This document shows, in pieces, positions 19,451 to 32,000 of a DNA stretch of 64,000 bases. This DNA comes from Colias croceus. Taxonomy: Eukaryota > Arthropoda > Insecta > Lepidoptera > Pieridae. The translations under genes were made by a program, and so were the position numbers. Each line of letters starts with the position of its first letter. Position 1 is the first letter of the stretch. A model generated the notes under the pieces. That model did not search any database. It had not been told where the DNA came from and was given only the letters and a program-made list of their open reading frames with translations. The DNA is taken from contig NC_059539.1 of assembly GCF_905220415.1 (NCBI RefSeq), forward strand, positions 4,526,001-4,590,000, in the 5' to 3' direction.

Positions 19451-20410
19451 TATATTATGTAGTTCATGCAACTATGCAATTGATTTAAGGCGTAAGTAAT
19501 GTATTTTTTTTTATAAAAAAAAGTTTAATTCTCTGAAATCACAGAACATTATGTATAAATATAAATAAATAATAACATTAACGGAATAACGCGTACCTAC
19601 CTATAACGCTTTTATTTGAAAACTGCATAGCCCTTCTCTTTGTGTCACTATAATATACCTAATATTTTATACTTACACGCAATCGTTGGGAGCAGAGGTT
19701 GGCGCTCGAAGTGAAAGGGAGACCGGAGATTATACAATAGTATTACATGAGCGCATGCTTAGTGTGCATAATGATGGCAATAACAAATAATAACTATGGT
19801 TTTATTGGAACTCTGCGAAATACTTACGTTTTACCAATATTCTTAAACTATTAACGAACTTAAATTGTTTTGAAGATGATTCCACAAATTCCCACGATTC
19901 TTCCTAAAAATACGAGAAATTGAACGGTATTTTTATTGGATTTTATTAATTTCTTTGCCATAATAAATTCGATACGAAGCATCATTATTCATTTCGCCAA
20001 TAATCCAAACGGCAAACCGTGTTGGTTATGTCAGTAGGTTATAATTGTTTGTATATTCGCCGCTACATCAGCACAGCCAGGAATTGATTGCAGCATGCCT
20101 CTCACCAACAATTTGGCATGCAATATGTAATGCATTGTTAAACGCCTGACAAATATTATGAAGCGTAAAATTTTAATACTTTTTAATGATTATTTATTGG
20201 GTAATTGGTTGTATAATGTTATTCATTTACCAGGAAATTACACTTTCGTTTGATAAATTATTTACGTACATCTAGAAATAGGTGTTTATCACATTGTCAT
20301 TAAAAGATTCATCTTTTTTGCTCTACTATAATTTAATTCATTGTTGATGTTATATTATGCTTAGCATAAGACGTAGGAGAAAACTTCAATTAATTTCTTT
20401 GATATCAAAT
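19451..20410. other. Intergenic DNA without a recognised feature
   Basis: AT-rich spacer between the LINE tail and the next inverted-repeat element. I see no coding frame, RNA gene or structured repeat. Confidence 0.6.
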
Positions 20411-22158
20411 GTAGGGTAATTGCGCTGGTTTGCCGTCCAGCTTCTGTTTTCGTCCATTTGACTGACCTGCTACAATCACGTGCGTAAAACTTGAATACAA
20501 ACCTACCTTCCCGCGCAAGTTTGCACTTTTTACGGTCCATAATGTTTAAGCAACAGTACTATCAACATTAAAATTTGATTTGACAAGAAGAGAGTTCAAA
20601 AAATTAACGTAAATGTGGCCGCTTCGCATACGTGCCTTGCAGATGTCATCGCGCGAGAGAAAAATTTGCCGGCGAGAAAAGTTCATGGTAAGGTAAATCA
20701 CTGTTTTAGCTAGTTTACGTAATGTTTTTGGTACGTATGTTTATTTATAAGCATAATAAACGCAATTATAAGTGTTTATCATACATTTTTATAATACTCT
20801 TCGAAATATTAAGTGGACGGATACTAGGTTACCAAATTCTCAAAATATTTGGTTTTCGTCCAAGTGGACGGAAACTCAAACAGCTACGTGAATATTTGTT
20901 AGGGTCATTTTACTTTATCGGACCTTTAAAATACTGAATAGTTTCTCCCGAAGTGATCTTTATTGCTATTAGTTTAGTTTTTTTGGTTTCCGTCCACTGC
21001 TATGTCAGTGCTGCCAAAATAAAAAAATATTTAAAGAAGTGGACGAAAACTAAAACATTTAAAGCTAAATTTAGTTTTCGTCCATGAATGAGTATTGGAG
21101 TATCCAAAAATTAAATATAGCCATTCTTTTGCATTACTTTTCGTCTATTTTTACGTATTGAAAAGTTTTCTATTCAGTATCTTCCTTATAAATAATTGGT
21201 GAGGGCCAGAGTGTTGTAGGTACCTAATATTGTCATTCATTCAGTCATGTATCATTCTCCTTCTGTGAAGTAGAGTCAATTATTCGTAGCATAAATGGGG
21301 GTAGGTCAGACATAATACACTGTATTTTTCTTGATTATCATTCACTTGAGTATCATCTTTTATTCTAGGTCTGTTTTGCCAATGCAGTATTTTTTTATTA
21401 TACTTACTCAACGTATCCTCAGAAAGATCTTATTGTTTTTAGATGGCCTCGAAGGAGTCTAAGAAATCTAGAAAAAATAGACGCTGCGTACACTGAAGAT
21501 TCTGTAGCTAAAACTTATTATTATGGCTGTGTGTTTATAGTACGTTTCATTTGACAAACAAAGTATTAGAATGAAAATTTTTGTTGTTAGAATGAATATT
21601 TCTGTTTTTTGATGTTATTTCTTAGTCCTGTAATTATTACTTGTTTCATTTACATTGTAAGGAACGCATTCCTTTCTTTATTACGAATGATTATACAGTC
21701 ATCACTAACGCCTATAAGGACTGCCAAGTGCTACATAGATCTCAGTGTTGACTAGTTATATTGATTATTATTAGTAAAACCACAAGTAAAACTAAACCTG
21801 GGTAGTGAGAAATTGTAATGTTAATTAAATAAACGTATATATTTACCTGTAATTGATTTTAAACTTAATAGTTGACCTACCCTCCTTTTTCTACACGGAG
21901 GTCGAAAACTAGCTTACACTAGGACGAAAACCAGTTTTTTTGGACGAAAACTAGCATTTACCCTACTTTTGCAGAAAATAATTTAAATAAAAAGATACAT
22001 CAAAATGATTTATTTTCCCTTAATATTATCTTAAAGAAGACTATATAAGGACTTAAAAAAAAATTATATGTTTAAGGAAGGGTGCTCCAAAATATTTATT
22101 TCGTATCACAAAGTTGGCAACTCCTATAATTGGACGAAAACCAGCGCAATGACCCTAC
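20411..22158. mobile_element. Non-autonomous DNA element with TTTTCGTCC subterminal repeats
   Basis: The ends match in inverted orientation over about 20 bases with one mismatch (GTAGGGTAATTGCGCTGG at 20411; reverse complement ending 22158). Variants of GTTTTCGTCCA recur in both orientations close to the ends and inside (about 20448, 20812, 20853, 20980, 21035, 21072, 21900, 21925, 21941, 22130), like transposase-binding sites. A second end-like copy finishes at 21965. No target duplication or transposase was seen; a 71-codon open frame at 20722-20937 is unconvincing. Confidence 0.6.
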
Positions 22159-22935
22159 CTTCATCGGTTAACGACGGATAACTTCATACCTACTTGCCTC
22201 ATCGCTAGAATGTAGAGCATTTATGATCTTTTAGATATTTATGATCAAAAAGCAATGTTTAAAAAAATGTTCAATTACAGGTACCATAAATATTAAATAT
22301 GTATATTATGATTATGATGATGATATTGTTTTATAGCTAAGTAGGTAGATGATCTATATTTATTTGCATATTCCTTAATTGAATCAATCGTAATAAAGGG
22401 AATTCTACATACAAGAGAAATATACGAGCAAGGAGTAGTCAAATAAGTTCAAAGTTAAGAAATACATTGGCGAGCCAACTCCAAGTCAAAAGATCTGACC
22501 TCGTTGGCACGCTGGAGCTTCTAGTGCATAGACAAATATGACAAATGGTCTTTATGAGAGCAGTTAATGTTTAACATACATAATGTAATAAATTGCGCGA
22601 TACATGGAAATTTAATGACCTATATTTCCGGTAGGTGCAGTTGATGCAACAAAATATATGTCACGAAAAAGATAATTGACAGTGTAGCTACAGAAAAGAA
22701 GATGCATATTTGCCAGTTTACACAGGCGTACATTTTAGCAATCATTCGTAAAGCGATCTCGATCTTGACTCGACGACGGATTGTTTCGCAAACGATAAGA
22801 AAAAATATTGTATAGAAGGTGAAACTTCATTCGGTATGTAAGTAATGCAATAAGCGAACTGCGCGACATCGTGAGAAGTGACGTATACTTGCGGATTTGA
22901 GTTGCAACTTGCAAACTAATATTATCAAAACGTAT

Positions 22936-23226
22936 TTTTTTCGTCGGCTTCTCAACCTACGTAGAGTGCAACTACGTGTAATAACAGGGACCCTCACAGG
23001 GCACGGCCCCTTAAACATCTCTGCAATCTAGGGATCACAGACAGTCCGCTATGCAGAGCATGCATGGAGACCGAGGAAACGGCAGCCCATGTCATCATGG
23101 AATGTAAGGGGGTTTGCGGAGTACAGGGCAAGACACCTAGAGTCTCCCGGGTCCCTTCCCGAAGCCTTTGGCAGCCCTCACAAGCTGCTTGGCTTCATGG
23201 AGCAGCTCGGGTGGTTTCAGTTTTAG
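22936..23226 (+). pseudogene. Frameshifted 3' end of a LINE ORF2 (R1/Jockey type)
   Basis: Conceptual reading in three pieces gives RRVQLRVITGTLTGHGPL, then CRACMETEETAAHVIMEC, then LPEAFGSPHKLLGFMEQLGW and a stop. The middle piece is the CCHC-like finger (C-x2-C-x9-H-x4-C) found at the ORF2 C-terminus of R1/Jockey-type LINEs. At least two frameshifts separate the pieces. A TTATTATTATT tail region follows at about 23297. This is a 5'-truncated, dead copy. Confidence 0.75.
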
Positions 23227-23319
23227 CTGGTTTCCCCCACCTCCCTCTCTCACGCAAAATAGGCGCTTGACGGCGAGTTGCGGAGAAATGCCCGTATTAT
23301 TATTATTTATTACGTTTTT

Positions 23320-25890
23320 TTGCTCTACTTTTTCCACTTATGATAAACCTACCTAAAGACACATATTGGAAAATTCTGGGTGGATTTCCACAAATCACTA
23401 CTTCAACTACCTATTTCCTATTTTAACACGCTCATATTTTATTATTAGTTTCATCTGTTTGTTTGTAAAAGTAACCAACTCCTTCAGATTTGGTTCTGAT
23501 GGCAGTAAAGGTAACCTACCGACCTGCTCCGGTGTGAGCTGAGTGCTGACCCAAATTGTTCCGAAGCATGCTGGATATAAATATATCCACAGAATATATC
23601 CTACCTATATATCCCTAGATACCTATTAAGTATATACCTATTAGGTATCTTATCCTATGAAATGAAACTGTAACTTACAATAAATTTCATTAACTAATTA
23701 TACTAAAAAAATATAAACTAAACTGACTCTATGTGCCTCACCATGGCCTCACCCAACTTGCGTGTTAAATACCTAGTTAGCGCCACACTTACTAGCTCAT
23801 TCTTTTTTATGGTATTTATTTGAATGGATATTACCCTCATTCATTCTCTTTACATTAATTAAAATAAATAAAAGGTATTTCTTATAAAAGAAATAATTTA
23901 TGAAATGCAAAGAATAATTTTAGTTTAAAATAAAAATTTAAGTCTTTCGCAGACTTTTTTAAATCTGTATTTTTGGAACAGTTATAAACGTGAACCGACG
24001 TTTTGTTTCTGTTATATAATGAATTTATATAATATTAATGCTTAAATCCTTACGTCATAGGTCGTCGAAATATCAGTAAGTAGGTAAGTACAGTAAAAAC
24101 CATTGGAGATTCATAATTGCTTTTTAATTTGATCAACTAAGAATTGTAAAAACCACTGATTTGGAATGAATGTTCATTCATTCATTCCAAATCAGTTCCA
24201 CCACACATTGGGAATGGTATTTTAACTTACATCATTAAAAAAAACATCAATAAACAAAACCTGTATAAAAATAAACAACGATGGAACTTATAAGCATTCA
24301 TTCGAATTATTATTAAATAAATAATTGAACTTAAATTAATGACATAATTACAGCCAAGCTTGCCTTGTGTTGAATACATTGACATAATTGAATACGTGTC
24401 CACATAATTAAATTATCATAATGTTGTAGGTAGGTATCTTAATACTATGTTAGGTTCATTGTATTGTAGCGTTCATCGAGTCAAAATCGAACTGTAATTT
24501 TGAATTATTGTAGGGACAATGAAAGTTTTTTAAAGAAGTACCCACACCTGTTTCACCGATCGATTTTCTTTGTAGATTCGTAGGTGATCAACTATGTTTA
24601 TGTCCTGCCTGACTGAGGCTTAGTTTTGTAAGTTCCAGAAGTCTTAGGTTCGGTTTGGAAGTTACTTTCCAACTTGGAAGGTTAAGGAGTTCCAACAGGA
24701 ATTATAATTTTCTAATCTATTATTATCCGTCCCTGAGATATAGGTACTTACCTGATAAATAAAACCAACCTAACCTAGGTACCTGTGTTCCTTCTTAATT
24801 TTAATATTTATTGTATTTACAAGTAATGCTTTATGCAGAGATTAATTATGAGAATAAAATATATATTTATGTCTGTGTCAGGAATTTCTTCCTTGTACCT
24901 ACTTTAGGATCTAGATACCTATTACTTTTCATGTTCTAATCGATATCTACGTTGTTAGTTTTTTGTTTTCTGTTAAATTGAGTACAAAATACACTCCTTA
25001 TTGTGTTTAAAATAATTGTCGTAGGTACCTATTTGTTTTTGAACTGTTTTATCTTTGAAACGGTTGAACAAATTGAAAATCATCATAATATGCACAGCCT
25101 ACTTACAGCTAGACTAGTAAATTCTATCCTTCGTGGACAATGCCATTATTTTCAAATAGTAAATTATTAGTTGTGAGTTAATTTATTTTAAAAGTATTGA
25201 AATAAATATTTACATAATAATGTAGGAATCAGAGCGTGGCCGAGTGACACCGAATGTTAACCACCTTCGCTTTTGTTCCTTTAACGATGTTAACGAGGTT
25301 TGAAACCTTGTAGGATGTATTGTTTTGTGGTTGCTTTGAGGAAGTATTTTCAAAGAAATATGATTATTATTAAAAAAAATACTGAGTGTATATAAGAAGA
25401 AATTAATTGTTTATACTATACCTACCTACATTTAAAATGTAGGTATCTAGGTACTACGAAAATTGACGACGACAGAGTCGTCGAGACGCCTTGGTGGCAT
25501 TCAGTAAATATCTTCAGATTTACGATTTTTGTAAGTATAATTAACAGAAGCTTTGTATGATAAAATAACAGAATCTTCATTTTTTCTAAATCTCGTATCA
25601 ACTGCACCAGCTCAGTTATGAAACTTAAACCAGTATGACAGAAATATAATCTATAGACTAATTTCCAGACCATCGACCTCTGTTGAGGTGATTGGCTTCC
25701 TCTCCCTATTACCTCACAAAATTATCGAAAAAAATTACTTAATGATATTTTTATGAAAAGGACTTGATGGTTCCCAGAAATGACGATTTATTTTTAACAT
25801 TTTTTATACGTAAACGTGACGTAAAACTTCACAAATAAGGAGGATTTGATTGTTTACGTCTTTAAAAATCCGATACATCCAAACGCAAAA
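23320..25890. other. Intergenic DNA upstream of DPP4-B, nothing coding
   Basis: AT-rich spacer with many TAGGTA/TACCTA words and one hairpin (24155-24196). No gene, RNA or clear element is recognised. Confidence 0.6.
24155..24196. repeat. Perfect 18-base inverted repeat
   Basis: ACTGATTTGGAATGAATG (24155-24172) is followed by six bases and its exact reverse complement (24179-24196). Confidence 0.8.
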
Positions 25891-25894
25891 TAAA

Positions 25895-26058
25895 TCTCGT
25901 ATCGTGCGCGCGCGCAGCATCGAGTGCCGAACTGCCCAGTAAGTGATCGTGCGCTGTTCTGTTTGGTTGTGTGTGATGTAATGTACTTGTGATGACTACA
26001 TACTTGAACCACTTAACTTATTAATCTCGCTGTGACTTGTGCGCCCATTCACGTAAAA
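25895..26058 (+). promoter_or_regulatory. CpG-bearing promoter and 5'UTR of DPP4-B
   Basis: A local GC/CpG rise (GTGCGCGCGCGCAGCATCGA, about 25908) in AT-rich DNA is followed by a leader of about 130 bases. The leader ends at an ATG directly followed by a GTGAGT donor. A CCCAGTAAG initiator-like word lies near 25936. The assignment depends on exon 1 being correct. Confidence 0.45.
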
Positions 26059-29000
26059 ATGGTGAGTGTCAAACATAAATGAAAAATGCAGCAAAGAGAA
26101 GGGAAAATGCTAGCTGTGTGTAGCTAGATTGGATTTTCTTTGGTTGAAATAGTGCTTGCTAAATTCATTCTAGATAGTAATGTCAACAGGTGTTTAATTA
26201 ATTTAATTTACCTTCATGGACTTCATAATTGGATGTTTAATGTTCTCAAATATTGTTATGATTTGATGCTTTATGAACCCAATGTAGGGTTTTAAAGTCT
26301 ACGTATATTGGGGTCTATTAAACTGTAAATTTTAATGTATATTTGTTGAACGCGGGGATTTTGTGTTTATCACGAGAATATATTGCGAGATAAGTAAAAC
26401 GTTACCTTGTGAATAATTTGTCAACAAAGTTACAGAATTGCAGCTTGTTACTAACAAAAGATTCAACAATTTTAACACTGCCATGCTGAGAAGAATCAAT
26501 TACTAGCATAGCTAATAAAATAGACATTAAAAATAAATTACTCTTGTCTTGTGATAAAAGAATATAAACGTAGGCGCAAAACTTATTACCATAGCTTACA
26601 AATAAATTCTATAATTAATTATTGCAGTAAATATTATTATCCTTATAAAATGGTAGGTACTTTTCTAAATTGTGTAAGCAATATTTTATAGCCTGTATGT
26701 GACTCGCATTTTTATTACCTAGCTATATCCTATAAATGTATCGTTAAAATTAGATTATTATTGTTTATTCCTAATTTAGGTACCTAGGACCTACCTACCA
26801 GTAATCATACACGGTTAATACACAGGGCAAAGTATTGGTACTGGTGAAATTTCTAATTTAAATGTTTGTTTATGCAGAAAAAAATATGATCGCTTATTGT
26901 TTTTTATTATGAAGATCATTGGTCATGGAGTCATCTGGTGAATTTGTTTTTTTATACAATTATAATTATTATAAATGTTTCATCTTTCTGAATTTGTCAC
27001 AACATACCTATTTCCATATTTTCCTTTACATCATTATACATTATATTTTTCCTTTGTGTTCATATAATTTTAATAATTATTATTAAATTAATGAATGGGC
27101 AAATAATTAAAAATGACCTAATTTTACATTTAAATAATTGAATTTTACTCTAATCTTAGATAATAATTGCAATTCCACGATACAAAAGCAGCCATATTTG
27201 AATAGGTGAGTATTCTGTGCTAAGGGCGTTAGCCGTTATGTCGGGGAATTACTGTGGCCATAATATGTATGTACATATTATATTTATCAACTGTGATAAT
27301 ACCTACCTATGTGTCGTACAACTACAACTACATACTACAAGTCCATGAAAGAGGATAAAATTCGTACCCTAGTTCAGGATACATCGCCCATTTTTGCAAG
27401 TGACTACTACCTATCAAGCTAATTTTCCGTTTTTAGCTTTATTTTGATGAGACGCCCAATAATTTCGTGTACGAATGTCTCGATTGTGGTAGCTAACAGA
27501 GATAACAAGGATAAAAATTTTTGATTTGATGGTTCTCAAATATTTATTACTTACTAACTGAATTTTTTTTTTGTTAAATCTCAAGATAATTACCTAAATT
27601 ATTCGAAAAAATATTTGTCCTACAAAATCTATGGTTGGTTCAAAGAGTCCCCCTTTCCAAAGTGTATCGATAACGAGGTCATCATAAATGATTACTAACA
27701 AGCTGGTTTTTTTTGTTTCACTTAGTTAATGTTTATATAATTCAATAGACATATTGTCCTACAAATTGCGTAATAAATATTTGAGAACCACCAAATCAAA
27801 AAATTTTATCCTTGTTATCTCTGTTAGCTACCACAATCGAGAGTTTCGTACACGAAATTATTCGGTGTCTCATCAAAATAAAGCTACAAACGGAAAATCA
27901 GCTTGATAGTAGTCACTTACAAAAATGGGCGATGTATCCTTTATTAAATATTTTTGACCAATCCGTGTTAACAATTCAAAATAGAGCCTTATTTTAATAG
28001 CAGTACCTAATAAATTTGGTTAAAATTTGTGTCAAGTCAGAAAGTAGAGGCGCTAGAATTCACATAAAATTTAGGTTCTTACTCTTGGTACAATTTTTTA
28101 CATAAATAACATGTGCAACTACCAAGAATTTGACCGAATTCTCAATAAACTCACACACCTTATTACCGTCATCAATCTTTCATACAATAATAAATTTGTT
28201 TTGAAAGGCTTTTATGTACTTAAATACGACAATTAAAAGAAACAATAAATAACGATGATAATTGTGTAGTCAGTACGGGCCCATTGTTTCCTAACAAAAC
28301 ATTTTTTGACAGAGATGATGTCGTAATTCATAATCGCATGCTAAGATCGCATGAATATTGCATAGGTAGGTATCTACCTACCTACATAAACAATATAAAA
28401 ACATTTTTTTCTTAAAATATATTATCCGTTCCTCCATTCGTCCGTTTTTTTAATCGAGGTTTACTTATAATTTTAAGTTCCTTTTTTCTCTTTATTATCA
28501 ATGTCAATACGTAGGTATATTTCAATAATTTTTAAGGTTTTTTTTAATTTATTCATCATATTTCATCTTTCTCCGTTTTAAATATTTTGAGTACGCAAAC
28601 TCTATTATTTTTTATATCTATGGATTTCCAACAAAGAATTCAAACAAACTCGAACATAACAGCAATCGTATAAATATATTTGAACGGATAACAATTAATT
28701 TTAAGATTAATTTACATGATAGAAATTAATCGATATTCTCAGTTATTTTATTAGTTATTTTTATCCAGAATTTTCTACTGGAATAAAAATTCACAGAATA
28801 AACTGGAGCTTATAAGAACTGGAGTCATAAAGAATTGTTGCCGTATTTAGCTTGTAGGATACAAAATATATTTGGAGGTTTTAAAATATTATGTTCTTTA
28901 TTATATTTTTTTCTGCCATTATTTTTCAGGAGAGGTTACCAAATATGTACATCATTTGTACGGCGATAATTGCAACTTTAAATGGTGCCTTGGCTCAAAG

Positions 29001-32000
29001 AGTTCTAAAAACGTTTACTTTAGAAGAACTAGTGCCTCTTCAAGCAGATTTTGTTCCCGAGAGAGTTGCCGTTCAATGGATATCAGGTATTCATCAGTAT
29101 ACTTAAATACCTACTCGTACATAGCTAAGGTAGGTATAATATGTATCTATATACTAGGTATGTATAGACCCAGTTGACATAAAACAAATTTGTATATCTT
29201 TTAATTATTAGAAGTATACCTACATTTACAGCACATACTTGCGTCAGCTCTTTTGTATGAATAATTCCATACACGAATTGTTTGTGTCTATCTTCCGTGT
29301 GCTTTAACGGCTGTGGCAATTGTCGAGCAAAAATCTAGTTCTCACAATTAGGTACAGGACGGTTTAGTGTTTTGTTGAAAAATAATAAGGAGATTGCCCA
29401 AGTGACTATGGCACTTGGTATCGCAATCAAACTTATTGTGTCAAGATGAAATATAGCTCAATTTAACGCTTGATGTTAGTACTTTTAGAAACGATTAAAG
29501 TTTTTATATAAATAAGCCGCAGTTCGCGACAATAAAAATAAAACAATAGTTTTATTCAACACTTCAAAAAAATACTTTATCGAGTTTAAACTAACGATGA
29601 ACGTTAAGTTTTACATTTATTACATAGGTAATATTTCAATTTACAAGACAAATGTGAAAAGTAAATCGTAATAAACATTACCTATTTCAAAATAAATTAC
29701 GTCGAACATTGCGTCGAACTTGCGTCGAACACATTCATTCAAGATTCATTTCAAATAGAAACTATGACATAAGACGCAGGACGCTTGCAAGAGAGATAGA
29801 TATATGTGTCAAAACAAAAACTTTTACTTTTATTTCTATTTATGTGGTATAATTACGACTTAATAGTGATAAATATGATCATTATAAATACAAATAGGAA
29901 TAAACAATATCACGAACACGTGACACAATTAGTATTTTACCGATTCCATATGTGGTCATACATGTTTCAAAACACAAACTTTTTATATTATTTCAATTTA
30001 TCCGGTATAATTAAGACTTAATAGTGATACATATGATCATTACAAATACAAATAGGAATTAACAATATCACGAATACGTGGCACAACTCAAATTTTACCG
30101 ATACCACCCGTGGTCATCCTCCTTTAGCCCCGACTGCCAAATTCATAAAAAGCGACGAAATGTAATATAAAATTATTTAGTTAACTTACTATTATTCTTT
30201 ACAATTGACAAAATTTATTTCAGATTCTGAATATATAGTAGCAGAACCTGGTGCGATACAGAAATACAATGTAGAAACCGACACCTTTACTAAATTAATA
30301 AATGAAACTGAATTGGTAAGTAATTTTTGCTGAAAAAATATCTTATTCGCATCCCGTGCATTTATTTACGCATTCTTTTATCAAAAACTAAGTTTAATAT
30401 AAAAAAATAAAATATGTCATTTAAATACTTACTTAAAATTTTGTAAAACTGCTATTGCAAATTGCATACAAAATATAAACTGTCTTATTTATTTCCTGTT
30501 CTAGTAAATTACTGTATAGTAATAGGTATCTTATACAAAACAAAAATGTTTTTTTTTCAGACGAATTTAAGTCAATATGCGATGTCAACTTTTTCCAATG
30601 ATCAAAAATATCTACTTTTGGTTTCCGAGCGGACGAAGGTAAGCATTAAAATACATAAAAATGGATAAACCTTAATGATATAGCTCATAATAAATACCTA
30701 CTTCCAAATTAAGTACATTTATTAGAATTAAGTACCTATATTAAAATAAGATAAGTGCAAAGGAAAATATAAGGCTTAAAATGATTTGGCAGACTAACAA
30801 AGAAGAAAGAAGGTAGGTACAACAAAAAAATCTATAGATAGTAGATATGTACCTACATATTTTCTCATGTCACGATTCACTTCGCCAGCCATGTGTACAA
30901 ACACTGAAATAATATCCTCTTTTTAAATCTTTCTTCTGTGAAAACAAGCGCGGGAAAACAATAATTCAATTACGTAAAATACACTAGATAAGTAGTTATT
31001 AACGTCACTTTCTAGCTCTAGCATATTTTCCATTCCATGTAACTGAGAAAAGAAAATTCTTACTTCACATAATGAAACGTTCATATAATAATATAAAAAA
31101 ATTATGCAGATACTTTTAAATTATTTGGAATTCTGAAGATTTTAAGCCTTTGTGTGATATGTCAAGGTTTTTTTTATAATAATTGTAAGTCACTGACATT
31201 TAAGCGGTAATAGTTGTCGTGATTAAATTAGTTACGCCGCGGCCGGCGTAATGATTTTCTTAAACTGCTTTATCATTTAAAATACTTAATTCAAAATAAA
31301 ACTCGTTACAGGTATATCGATATTCAACGTTGGCAAAATATTCTGTATACAACCTCGAAAGCAAGTAAGTGTTGTCTTAATTGTTCATTAGCATAAATAT
31401 TTCACGGTGTGTGACGCGAATCAATTTGTTGGATTAAACGTATTTGTTTAATGTTAAAAATTTGTATTGATTTTAATCAAATTGTTACAGCTTATGCTCG
31501 GTTCGAAGCGAATTAATCGAATTTTCACGATTATCAGAACCGTAGCAAAATTCAAAACTATAATGGGCAAGACCTACCTACTAAATAACTAGGAATTTGG
31601 ACATGTTTTAAAAATCTTTCTCTTTAATAAAACATGTACCTACTTTGCTAGTTAAAAAATTGTTTAATATTTAATATATTATATTACTATATTATCTTCG
31701 CGTTATTCAATGCACTGTTGAAATGTTTATTACATTTTAATGAAGCATACCTTATTATAGAATTACCTGTGAAATATCCGTGACGATACATTATTAAATT
31801 CTTAACTATATTCCATAGAACGGTGTCGAAAATAGGAAATGGACACTTACAAGTTGTGCTATGGGACAGTGGCCAAGCTATAGCTTATGTGGAAGATAAT
31901 AACGTATTTTACATACCGGATGCCGAACATTCTGATAAAGTGAGGCAATTGACCACAGAAGGCATCCCGGGAAAAGTTTATTGCGGTGCTGCTGATTGGA

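Noticed and set aside
20722..20937. 71-codon frame inside the TTTTCGTCC element
   Set aside because: Its codons run through the repeated motif itself and show no domain.
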